DNA of 64,000 nt from a bacterium (GTDB lineage Bacteria > Sumerlaeota > Sumerlaeia > SLMS01 > JAHLLQ01), in contig JAHLLQ010000002.1 of the NCBI GenBank assembly GCA_020444065.1, forward strand, positions 434,001 to 498,000, given 5' to 3'. Positions 17,700 through 25,837 of this stretch are shown here, in pieces. Position 1 is the first letter of the stretch. Each line of letters starts with the position of its first letter. Made by a program: the position numbers and the translations under genes. Under the pieces are notes generated by a model. It saw only the letters and a program-made list of their open reading frames with translations. It ran no database searches and was not told where the DNA came from.

Positions 17700-20219
17700 T
17701 TACTTGGCCGCGTGCCATTGTCCTTCGGCGTGCGCCGCTCTCCGAGTCGTTTTCCTCGGCTCGGTGCTGGCCTGTTTTGGTGAGTGTTCAAGAAGACGAT
17801 AGGCGAGGAGCTTGATTCGATCCGAAACCAGGAACCATGCGATCGCATATCCCCAGACGAACAGCGCCCAGCCCCAGCCCAGCGGCGTCATGAACAAGCC
17901 GTACACAGCGATCAGTGTGGCCAAGATCTGCGTGCCGAGGACGGCTGTCAGAAGGATCTTCGCCGGACGGATCGACCAGAACGGCCCGCGCGTTCGTGTC
18001 AGGAAGATCGTCAAGTGCCCCGCCACAGACAGCATCAGGTACATTAGAGTTTGGATCTGCGCGCGATCCATGTGGGCGTATCGTTCACCGATGAAGAACA
18101 ATCCGAACGCGGCGATTGGACCAATGATGCCAAGCACCGTTGCGATGCTGAGCACCATGCGCATATCCCACGCTTCAGGCCGGTTCTTGTAATGCACGTT
18201 GTCGTACGCGATAGAGAGAATCGCCCCATCGTTCAGCAGCGCCAGCATCACAATCATGACCGCCGTTAGTGGATAGAATCCGAAAATCAGAATCGCGGCA
18301 GTCATGAAGAGCAGAACGCGTAGCGTCTCCGCGATGCGATAGGTGGCATAGCTTGTCATGCGCTGGAAGATACGACGGCTTTCTTTTACGGCATCGACGA
18401 TCACGGACAGCCCTGGCGTCGTGAGTACGATCGACGCGGCGGCGCGCGCGGCATCCGTTGCATCCGCCACGGCAATGCCACAGTCGGCCTTCTTCAGCGC
18501 CGGTGCGTCGTTCACGCCATCGCCGGTCATGCCGACGATGTGATCGCGCTGCTGCAGGACATCAACGATGTGGAATTTGTGCTCGGGAAAGACCTGAGCA
18601 AAGCCATCGGAGTCCTCGATGGACCTGGCTGTCTCGGCGGTTTCCTTCTGCTTCGCATCGCCCAGTCCGCTGGCATCGAATATCCTCGTCCCCATATTCA
18701 GTTTCCGCGCGGTCTCCTGCGCGATGGCGAGCGCATCGCCCGTTACCATTTTCAGTTTCACGCCCATCTTGCGCGCCGTTGCAATTGTCTCTGCGGCGTC
18801 CTCACGCGGCGGATCGAACAGTGGCAACACCCCCTGGAATTCCCAGCCGCCATTGGCCTCTGACCGGGCCACGCCCAACGAGCGATAGCCACGCGAGGCG
18901 AATTCATTCACGGCGGACTCCACGCTCGGCTTCACTTCTTCGGCATTGTCTGAAAGACCTAGAATCACCTGCGGAGCGCCCTTCGTGACCTTGAAGGTCT
19001 TGCCATCCAGCGATTGGAGAACGGCCTCGGTGCGCTTATGCACAGGGTCGAAAGGTGAGAAATGCAGCACCTTGTATTCCTTCAGCGAACTCTTATCCTC
19101 CAATCCGCCGATGACTGCCAGATCGATCGTGTCGTTGTCTTCCGCACGCGATGCCAATGCGCCTTCAAGAATCACCTGATCCTTGGGAAGATTCTTCACG
19201 GTGAACGGATCGCCGAGTGTCAGCTTGTTCTGAGTCAGCGTTCCCGTCTTGTCTGCGCAGAGGATATCCACGCCTGCGAGTTCCTCGATCGCAACGAGTT
19301 TGCTGACGATTGCTTTCTTGCGCGCAAGCAGCCGCGCGCCGACTGCCATCGTCACGGACAGAACCGTCGGCATCGCCACGGGAATGGCCGCGACCGTCAG
19401 GACGAGTGCAAACTGCACGGTTTCCAAAAGCGGATCGCCGCGATACAAAGCAACCGCAATGATCAAGGCAACCAGCACAACCGCCAGCGCGATCAGGTAG
19501 TTCCCGATTTTTAGAATGGCCTTCTGGAAGTGACTGACCGTATGCCCCTCTTGAACCAACTGCGCGGTCTTTCCGAAGTAGGTCTTCTCCCCCGTGGCAT
19601 AAACGAGCGCGTCAATCTCGCCCTGCCTTATAATCGATCCAGAGTACACAGATTCGCCCGTTTTTCGCGAAGCCGGCAGCGATTCTCCAGTGAGTGCGGA
19701 CTGGTCGACTTCGACGGGGTCGCCGTCCAATAGACGAGCGTCCGCAGGCACGATATCGCCCAGCCGCAGGCGGATGACGTCGCCCGGAACAAGCTCTCGG
19801 GACGGCGGCATCGTCCATTCGCCATCTCGGATCGCACGCGCCTTGATGGCCAGTTTGGCTTTCAGGGCATCGATCGCGTTGCCCGCCTGGCGTTCTTCCC
19901 AATAGGCAACAAGTGCGTTCGCCAGCAGCAGGGTGAGAATGATGAAGAAGTCCGGCCAATGCCGAACGACCGCAGACAGGATGACCGCGACTTCAATCAT
20001 CCACGGGATCGGACCCCAGAAGTAACTCAGGAACTTCAGGAGCGGATTCTCTTTCTTCTCCACCAGTTCATTCGGCCCGTATTGCTCCAGGCGCTTCTTC
20101 GCTTCTTCCTGTGTCAATCCTGCAGGCGACGTGTCGAGCTTCTTCATCAACTCCTGCATGGGAAGCGACTTCATATCGTTCTGTGTTGTCGATTCATTCA
20201 TCTTGGGGCTTGGCTTCAT
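17700..20219 (-). CDS. P-type ATPase, P3A plasma-membrane proton pump type
   Basis: 839 residues from the ATG at 20219 (MKPSPKMNEST), preceded by GGGGAG. It has the full P-type layout: N-terminal cation ATPase domain, actuator motif LTGESLPAS, phosphorylation site CADKTGTLTQNKL with Asp323, and hinge MTGDGVNDAPALKKADCG. Membrane helix 4 has AIPVAMPTVLS and helix 6 region ALLNDGAILSIAYDNV, both typical of P3A H+-exporting ATPases of plants, fungi and some bacteria and archaea, not of metal pumps (no CPC). It would export protons at ATP cost. Clustering with a HEAT protein suggests an accessory partner, but that is inference. Confidence 0.9.
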   Translation of the reverse strand: MKPSPKMNESTTQNDMKSLPMQELMKKLDTSPAGLTQEEAKKRLEQYGPNELVEKKENPLLKFLSYFWGPIPWMIEVAVILSAVVRHWPDFFIILTLLLANALVAYWEERQAGNAIDALKAKLAIKARAIRDGEWTMPPSRELVPGDVIRLRLGDIVPADARLLDGDPVEVDQSALTGESLPASRKTGESVYSGSIIRQGEIDALVYATGEKTYFGKTAQLVQEGHTVSHFQKAILKIGNYLIALAVVLVALIIAVALYRGDPLLETVQFALVLTVAAIPVAMPTVLSVTMAVGARLLARKKAIVSKLVAIEELAGVDILCADKTGTLTQNKLTLGDPFTVKNLPKDQVILEGALASRAEDNDTIDLAVIGGLEDKSSLKEYKVLHFSPFDPVHKRTEAVLQSLDGKTFKVTKGAPQVILGLSDNAEEVKPSVESAVNEFASRGYRSLGVARSEANGGWEFQGVLPLFDPPREDAAETIATARKMGVKLKMVTGDALAIAQETARKLNMGTRIFDASGLGDAKQKETAETARSIEDSDGFAQVFPEHKFHIVDVLQQRDHIVGMTGDGVNDAPALKKADCGIAVADATDAARAAASIVLTTPGLSVIVDAVKESRRIFQRMTSYATYRIAETLRVLLFMTAAILIFGFYPLTAVMIVMLALLNDGAILSIAYDNVHYKNRPEAWDMRMVLSIATVLGIIGPIAAFGLFFIGERYAHMDRAQIQTLMYLMLSVAGHLTIFLTRTRGPFWSIRPAKILLTAVLGTQILATLIAVYGLFMTPLGWGWALFVWGYAIAWFLVSDRIKLLAYRLLEHSPKQASTEPRKTTRRAAHAEGQWHAAK

Positions 20220-20568
20220 GATGTAAATTCTCCCCGTTCCATGATTTTGACCGTGAAGACCCGCCGCCGATCGATGCGGGGGCACCGATCACGCTACCAA
20301 GAGAGCGCTGATGTCAGGGGTTTGTTGTACGCGGTGCTGCGGAACACGGGCTCTTGGCGAGAGTACTTCTCGCGGATGCCAACTAGTGATGTAGCTGTTT
20401 CCATACCAGTTCTCAGACCGCGATCATCCCACTCGTCCATGCAATCATCCTGTCCATACCGGATATCCCATCAATCATTGGTGCACAGCGGGAGTGGCCA
20501 TGGAAAGGATTGCTCCGCGGCGCATTAGGATCATCTTGGAGCGACGCAACATCACGAGAGGCAAGCAT
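20220..20568. other. Intergenic region between divergent ATPase and LOG genes
   Basis: About 350 bases that must hold promoters for both divergent genes. I found no convincing sigma-70 pair. A short hairpin GCGAGAGTACTTCTCGC occurs near 20357-20374. No gene is supported here. Confidence 0.5.
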
Positions 20569-21132
20569 ATGAAGCGAGTTTGTGTCTTTTGCGGATCGAG
20601 TTTCGGGGGTGACCCCGCTTACGCACAGGCTGCCCGTGATCTCGCGGTGGCACTCCTCGAACAGGATCGCGAACTGGTCTATGGAGGCGCGCGCGTCGGA
20701 CTGATGGGCATTTTGGCCGACACGATTCTCGGCGGTGGGGGAAACGTGCGCGGGATTATCACCGAAGCCCTGGCGCGCAAAGTGTCACACGATGGACTGA
20801 CGGAACAACTCGTCGTCCCATCCATGCACGAGCGTAAGATGGCCATGTTCGAGATGGCGGACGGGTTCATCGCCTTGCCGGGTGGGATGGGAACACTGGA
20901 GGAAATCACTGAGGTTGTCTGCTGGGCGCAACTTGGGATTAATCCGAAGCCTTGCGGGCTGCTCAATGTTGCGGGATACTACGATGCGTTTATGGAGTTC
21001 TTGGACCACTCCGTGCGGCAGGGCTTCATGAAGCAACCACATCGAGACGTACTCCTTGTCGAGCCGGAACCGCGGGCATTGCTGGCCCGGATGGCTTCGT
21101 ACAAGGCCCCCAATATCGAGAAGTGGCAGTAG
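20569..21132 (+). CDS. LOG family protein (TIGR00730; nucleotide 5'-monophosphate phosphoribohydrolase)
   Basis: 187 residues beginning MKRVCVFCGSSFGGDPAY, the usual start of the family. Signature elements are GGARVGLMGILAD and the active-site PGGMGTLEEITEV (PGGxGTxxE). Enzymes of this family release the base from nucleoside 5'-monophosphates, including cytokinin nucleotides in plants and pathogens; in most bacteria the true role is unclear. The ATG at 20569 is chosen on family alignment and an upstream GAGAGGCA. The next gene starts 103 bases downstream and is unrelated. Confidence 0.9.
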   Translation: MKRVCVFCGSSFGGDPAYAQAARDLAVALLEQDRELVYGGARVGLMGILADTILGGGGNVRGIITEALARKVSHDGLTEQLVVPSMHERKMAMFEMADGFIALPGGMGTLEEITEVVCWAQLGINPKPCGLLNVAGYYDAFMEFLDHSVRQGFMKQPHRDVLLVEPEPRALLARMASYKAPNIEKWQ

Positions 21133-21235
21133 GTCGCACTGCCCCGTGAAACGCTGCAAGGCGATGTTGGGCTTGCCCATGGTCGTGCGCCGCCCCTGAT
21201 TATTCCCGTTAACCCCAATAGAAGTACCCGGATCG

Positions 21236-23854
21236 ATGGCGAAGCGAAAGAGACGGACCGCAAACACCCAAAACAGCGAATCGGCGTCCGCAAAGGCGCC
21301 GGAGGCGGCCAGTCCGCCTCGGCCGGAGCTTGTTGTTCTGCAGCCCATCCTTTCCGACGATCAGGACCTTTCGTCGAAGCAAGGGTGGTGGGCGCTACTG
21401 ACTTTCACGGTGCTCGGCTTCATTACCCGGTTTGCTTTCCTGGGTCGCAAGGACCTCTGGTTCGACGAAGTACGCTCAGTCATCGATGCCCAATGGAAGC
21501 GCATGGATACGCAGTTCCATTTGCTCTTCTACGACATCCTGGCGCCCTTTCTCCACTTCTCTTCCGATCTGACGGTTGCGGCTCGACTCTATCCGGCTCT
21601 GGTCGGCGCGTTGTCGATTCCACTTGTCTATCTGGTTGGAAGGCGAATCATCGGACGTCTCGGCGGTGTGCTTGCTGCCACGGTGATGTTGGTCCAACCC
21701 TTCCAGCTCTTCTACTCACAAGAGTCGCGCTTCTACGCGCCGATGATCTTCTTTCAACTGATCGCCTTCCTTGCCATAGTCGAGTTCGCTGCGCGTCGCG
21801 ATTGGCGACGATTCCTGTTCTTGCCTATCATTCCCCTCGCAATGTGGGCGAATTATCAGCACCAACCCACGACCCTCCCATTCACCTTCTGGATGGTGAT
21901 TTGGTTTGCGTTGGCGATTTGTCTGTCGGGTTGGGGATTCAGTCTCCTCAGTCGTACGGTTCCTCCTCTTCGGCGCCTTCCATTTCCGCGTATCCTGCTT
22001 CTCGTTTTAGGTGTGGTTGTCGTAGGGATTGCGTTTGCTGCTGCCGGTCCCTGGCGGACGCGCGCCATCAACGCGCTCTTCAAGTCCGCCTGGGGAGAGA
22101 CTCCCCTCGTGGACTTCAGATGGAGTTTCTTCGCCCGGCATCTTAACGCTTTCGGTTGGGATATTGATCGCTGGGCTGGGACCTCCCTATCCGGAATCGT
22201 ATCGCTTGTCTTGCTGTTCGCTGGCGTCGGTTGGATGACGCGCTATCGCCCGTGGGCGGCAGCTCTTCTCCTGGGTGGAATCGTTGCCACTTTCGTTGCC
22301 ATCTTCGCCTACACCGCAAAGCCCTACGACTTGAAATATAGCTGCGCGATGGAACCCGCATTTGTATTGCTCGTTGCAGCCGGTCTGGCGTTTCCAATCA
22401 GTGCGATTCGCGCCAGAATGGCCGAAGCACGCCGGATCTGGATTCCCGCGGTCGCGCTCTTCCTGGTCTTTGCCGGCGCCCTTCCGGGACTTTCTTCGTA
22501 CTACCGTCAGTACAAGCAGCCTCTTCGCGCTCAGCTTCGATGGGTGAATGAAAACGTCGACCAATCGGCCTACGTCTATATCTTTGGTCACATGGCGTAC
22601 CTGGGTAGCATCTACGACGACGTGCTCGACGAGCGCCACACGTTGGTCTGGATGCCATACTCGGGGAAGACTGACGGATTGTTGGAAATCGAAGTCATGG
22701 AGGCGCGCGCGGCCACCGGATCTCCCACGTTCCTTGCAACAAGCTGGCCGCATGATATTCCCAAGGAGTTGCGCCGTTTCCTGGATGAAGACACCAAGCA
22801 GGTTCTCCGTCTGCCGAGCGTTCTGGGAAAAGAGTTCGATGGACGGCTCTTCCAAATTCCAGCCGCCGATGAATCCGATCTGGAACGAGACGGCAACGAG
22901 ATCGTCCGCTGGAGCATGGAGTTCCGTCCGAAGTCTCGAAAGGGACCCGGAGAAGACAACGCTCGTAGTCTCCTCTTCGACAATGCGTCGACCGTCCGCT
23001 ATGCATTCCGGACGCAAGCCGATACCACCTATGATGTTGAAATCGACGTCAATGTGACGAATACCGACCGTCAGATTCCACACTTCCTCGGATTCTATCC
23101 GGATGGAACCGAACCAATCTTCCTGATGGTGCCGCCCGACAAGAAGGGGACGCAGACGCTGCACGCTCGCTTCACGCCGACGATCGATGGGAAGTATGCG
23201 GAACTCTCCTACCTTTCGGATATCGTCGAGGCGGGGGAGAAGCTGAACGCAGGCCTTCTCATTCGACGGATCGCTCTAACGCCCAATCCAACGACAGAGC
23301 CCGACACCTCCAACATCGTAGCGATGCCTCCAATCGAGAACATGGCCCTCACGAACGGCGGCACTCCACTTCCCGGATGGCAGGCGCTGCCGAGTGGCTT
23401 TGTCGACTTCGCGCTCAACCCTGATGATCCGCCCAACACCGCACGCATTCACATCCTGAAAGATATCGAGGGCACGCCGATGGTGGTCAGTCCTCCGACT
23501 CCCCTTTCTGGTCAATCGCTCGTCTATGCAAACGTGGAACTGAAGTCCGACCAGGCGTTTGCGGTCGGGGGAAATGCGACGCTTCTCTTCCTTGATGCGA
23601 ACGGACAGGTTGCCGGCCAGGCCTACATGTCGAGGCGGAGCTATGACGTCCGGATCGAGTGGGAACCGGCGACGGCGAACCTGACAAAGGACCGCTGGTT
23701 GCGGTTCCGTGCCCTTCGTGCCACACCGCCCAGAGCAGCTTCGGTTTGCGTCGCTTTGCCGTTTTGGAAGATCCCCGGGAAGCACTATCCGGAGGCCCAC
23801 AACGAGCTTCTTATCCGAAACGTGCGCCTCAGCATTGCGCCACTTCGTCAATAA
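21236..23854 (+). CDS. PMT/ArnT-like membrane glycosyltransferase with C-terminal beta-rich extension
   Basis: 872 residues. A basic cytoplasmic head (MAKRKRRT) precedes about eleven membrane helices between residues 45 and 430. The first periplasmic loop has LWFDEVRSVIDAQW, matching the D-E acidic pair after helix 1 in GT39/ArnT-type transferases, and VYLVGRRIIGRLGGVLAA and YSQESRFYAPMIF are also typical. The remaining 440 residues are soluble and probably extracytoplasmic, with beta-rich stretches and no recognised domain. It should use a polyprenyl-phosphate sugar on the outer face of the membrane. A small hairpin GGCTCTCCGAGAGCC just after the stop may weakly terminate it. Confidence 0.78.
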   Translation: MAKRKRRTANTQNSESASAKAPEAASPPRPELVVLQPILSDDQDLSSKQGWWALLTFTVLGFITRFAFLGRKDLWFDEVRSVIDAQWKRMDTQFHLLFYDILAPFLHFSSDLTVAARLYPALVGALSIPLVYLVGRRIIGRLGGVLAATVMLVQPFQLFYSQESRFYAPMIFFQLIAFLAIVEFAARRDWRRFLFLPIIPLAMWANYQHQPTTLPFTFWMVIWFALAICLSGWGFSLLSRTVPPLRRLPFPRILLLVLGVVVVGIAFAAAGPWRTRAINALFKSAWGETPLVDFRWSFFARHLNAFGWDIDRWAGTSLSGIVSLVLLFAGVGWMTRYRPWAAALLLGGIVATFVAIFAYTAKPYDLKYSCAMEPAFVLLVAAGLAFPISAIRARMAEARRIWIPAVALFLVFAGALPGLSSYYRQYKQPLRAQLRWVNENVDQSAYVYIFGHMAYLGSIYDDVLDERHTLVWMPYSGKTDGLLEIEVMEARAATGSPTFLATSWPHDIPKELRRFLDEDTKQVLRLPSVLGKEFDGRLFQIPAADESDLERDGNEIVRWSMEFRPKSRKGPGEDNARSLLFDNASTVRYAFRTQADTTYDVEIDVNVTNTDRQIPHFLGFYPDGTEPIFLMVPPDKKGTQTLHARFTPTIDGKYAELSYLSDIVEAGEKLNAGLLIRRIALTPNPTTEPDTSNIVAMPPIENMALTNGGTPLPGWQALPSGFVDFALNPDDPPNTARIHILKDIEGTPMVVSPPTPLSGQSLVYANVELKSDQAFAVGGNATLLFLDANGQVAGQAYMSRRSYDVRIEWEPATANLTKDRWLRFRALRATPPRAASVCVALPFWKIPGKHYPEAHNELLIRNVRLSIAPLRQ

Positions 23855-24034
23855 ACGGCTCTCCGAGAGCCCAATGTCGGTCACAATCTGTCACACCGTC
23901 CAGACCGCGCTCCACAAGTGGTTATCTGGGGACGGAGAGAGCGATTTCCCCTGAATCGAGTCCGTATTGCCATCTGCATTGAACCAGAAGTGCAGTAGCG
24001 CCAAACATCCATTTTGTTGGGCAGGCGTTAAAGA

Positions 24035-24064
24035 TTGCTTGCATCTCTGTACCCCCTTTAGACT
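24035..24064 (+). promoter_or_regulatory. Candidate sigma-70 promoter for the YadA-head gene
   Basis: TTGCTT at 24035-24040 and TAGACT at 24059-24064 are separated by 18 bases. If used, transcription would begin near 24071 and give a leader of about 290 bases. Both boxes deviate from consensus, so support is moderate. Confidence 0.35.
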
Positions 24065-24070
24065 AAGCTC

Positions 24071-24362
24071 CTAGATACGAGAGCGAATTCAAGTACTGCC
24101 CGAATGGGGTTGATGCTCCATAAAGGCTGTCTTGTGCTACCACGAGCCTGACGGATTCTTTCTCCGGAAGGGGGATGGTGGAGACGGCAAAGCAGGGACG
24201 GAGTAGGCGTGGCAGGGTATTTGCGTACTTGGGATCGCTTCAGAAGTGGTGGTTGTACAGAATCTCACCTCTGGGATGAGACGAAACCGGCTTACACGTC
24301 ATTGTGCATGCCTGCCCAGCAAACGTCTATCCCCCAAATCTTCCTCTGCAAGGAGAGATACG
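24071..24362 (+). ncRNA. Long, potentially structured 5' leader (possible cis-regulatory RNA)
   Basis: No gene is visible between the candidate promoter and the ATG at 24363. Several complementary segments can be paired by eye: CAAGTAC near 24089 with GTACTTG near 24228; AGGC...TTGTG with CACGA-GCCT around 24122-24150; and TCTCC with GGAGA around 24170-24195. An alternative pairing CTCCG with CGGAG would compete with the last one, as in a switch. The unpaired stretch GACGGCAAAGCAGGG is A/G rich like a ligand-binding core and faintly recalls the c-di-GMP-I riboswitch, but the expected second hairpin does not fit. Identity unknown. Confidence 0.3.
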
Positions 24363-25748
24363 ATGACATCAGGCCGTATCGAAACTACGAAAGGCATTTC
24401 CAGATTCACAGCAACGGCTCTCTTCGCCGCTGCCGCTGGCATTTTTCTCGCCCCCCAGTATTCGGACGCAGCCCCGCTGCTGACGACTACCAAGGAATCC
24501 AATGTCGATGCGGTCTCCGTCGGCAGTAGCCCCGTCAAGCCCGCCGCGACTCGCGCCGGCACCGACGCCATCGAGATCGGCACAGGCGCCAACGCGTATG
24601 GCTTCCAGTCGATCGCCATCGGCTGGCTGGCTCGCTCCTACGACAGCTACGGCGTTGCCCTGGGCTCCTCGGCCCGCGCCTACGGCCTCTCCACGGCCCT
24701 CGGTCGCAACACCCGGACGGAGAACACTGGTGCTCTCGCCGTCGGCGCAAGTGCCCGCGCCATCGGCTTCGGTTCTGTCTCACTCGGCGAAGGTGCCGAG
24801 ACCGTGAACCACTCGATCGCGTTGGGTGCCTACTCCTCAGCGAACTACTTGTCCTCGATTGCGATCGGCTTCCAGATGGACACGACGGAGGACTACCAGA
24901 TCCTCCTCGGTAACCACTACAACAACACCGACGTGCCGGGCACGATGGCCATCTGGGGCGATCACCTCAACGTTGGCGCGGCTTCCCCAAGTGAACGCTT
25001 CGACCTGAACGGTCGCATGAAGCTGTGGAACACCACGCACCCGACCGATCTGCCGACCAGCGGCGTCGTCTTCTACGCCGTCGATGGAATGCCCTATCTG
25101 GCGACCCCGACGGGGTCTGTCACGCGCTCTTCCTATGATTTCGATCCGGCGCAGGTCGATCCGAAGGCCCGTTCCTCCTTCTCCGACTTGAGCGTGAAGG
25201 TCCCCATCTCGATCAACCAGTCCAATGCCTACCTCGGCAAGGGCACCGTCGTCGACCTGACCAAGGCCCTTAGCTGGGTCGAGCGCCAGATGCAGCGCGA
25301 GATGGGTCGCGAAGCCGGCAAGGTCTTCTATGATTACGATCTGCCGAACGCCTCGCACCGCAGCGCCGCGGACTTCCAGGTCAACGCGATGGCCGACGCC
25401 GTTATGGCCGACCTGGATGCGAATCCCTGGACCGAAGTCGAGATGGTTGGCAATCGCATCCCCGACAACGCTTGGGAAAGAGCGGAAGTCACCGAGTGGG
25501 TCGAGGTCGAGAAGACAGTCACCGACTACAAGGTCAACTGGGAAACCAACGAGGTTGTTCCCGTCCAGCGCACCGTTGTTGAGCCGCAACTGGTCGGAAC
25601 CGGCGAGTTCCACAAGCAGTTGAAGGACAACTACAAGCTGGAAGACGGCAAGCTGTATCGCCAGCGCACTGCTGACGACGTCGACTTCAGCCGCCTCGAT
25701 GTTCCCGAGCTTCCCTCTTGGGTTGGCAAGCGCGTCGCCACCAAGTAA
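24363..25748 (+). CDS. Secreted YadA-head-like (Hep/Hag repeat) protein without membrane anchor
   Basis: 461 residues from an ATG with an AAGGAGAGA ribosome-binding site. A signal peptide (TALFAAAAGIFLAP..DAA) is followed by YadA-type head repeats at about residues 55-170: FQSIAIGWLARSYDSYGVAL, LSTALGRNTRTENTGALAVG, GSVSLGEGAETVNHSIALG and YLSSIAIG. Such repeats form trimeric left-handed beta rolls in adhesins. The last 220 residues are a different, charged domain with no recognised fold (WVERQMQREMGREAG, WVEVEKTVTDYKVNWE) and there is no C-terminal YadA beta-barrel anchor. It therefore cannot be a self-translocating type Vc autotransporter; it may be a secreted or otherwise attached fibre. 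Codon use is strongly GC-biased, suggesting high expression. Confidence 0.8.
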   Translation: MTSGRIETTKGISRFTATALFAAAAGIFLAPQYSDAAPLLTTTKESNVDAVSVGSSPVKPAATRAGTDAIEIGTGANAYGFQSIAIGWLARSYDSYGVALGSSARAYGLSTALGRNTRTENTGALAVGASARAIGFGSVSLGEGAETVNHSIALGAYSSANYLSSIAIGFQMDTTEDYQILLGNHYNNTDVPGTMAIWGDHLNVGAASPSERFDLNGRMKLWNTTHPTDLPTSGVVFYAVDGMPYLATPTGSVTRSSYDFDPAQVDPKARSSFSDLSVKVPISINQSNAYLGKGTVVDLTKALSWVERQMQREMGREAGKVFYDYDLPNASHRSAADFQVNAMADAVMADLDANPWTEVEMVGNRIPDNAWERAEVTEWVEVEKTVTDYKVNWETNEVVPVQRTVVEPQLVGTGEFHKQLKDNYKLEDGKLYRQRTADDVDFSRLDVPELPSWVGKRVATK

Positions 25749-25769
25749 CAAGCTACTGCAGGAAGTAAC

Positions 25770-25809
25770 AACTGCCCGCACCGGATCGCCGGTGCGGGCA
25801 GTTTCTTTA
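25770..25809 (+). terminator. Rho-independent terminator between convergent fibre genes
   Basis: A perfect 15-base stem, AACTGCCCGCACCGG paired with CCGGTGCGGGCAGTT, with an ATCG loop, followed by TTCTTT. It sits 21 bases after the YadA-head gene and may also stop transcription from the opposite strand. Confidence 0.9.
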
Positions 25810-25837
25810 ATGCCGCTTTCGAGGGTGAGGGAACTCG

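Noticed and set aside
24150-24230. c-di-GMP-I (GEMM) riboswitch
   Set aside because: Only the GACG(G)CAAAGC core resembles the family, with one extra base, and there is no room for the second conserved hairpin. Kept only as an unclassified leader.
24363-25748. Trimeric autotransporter adhesin (type Vc)
   Set aside because: The head repeats fit but the C-terminal translocator barrel is missing.
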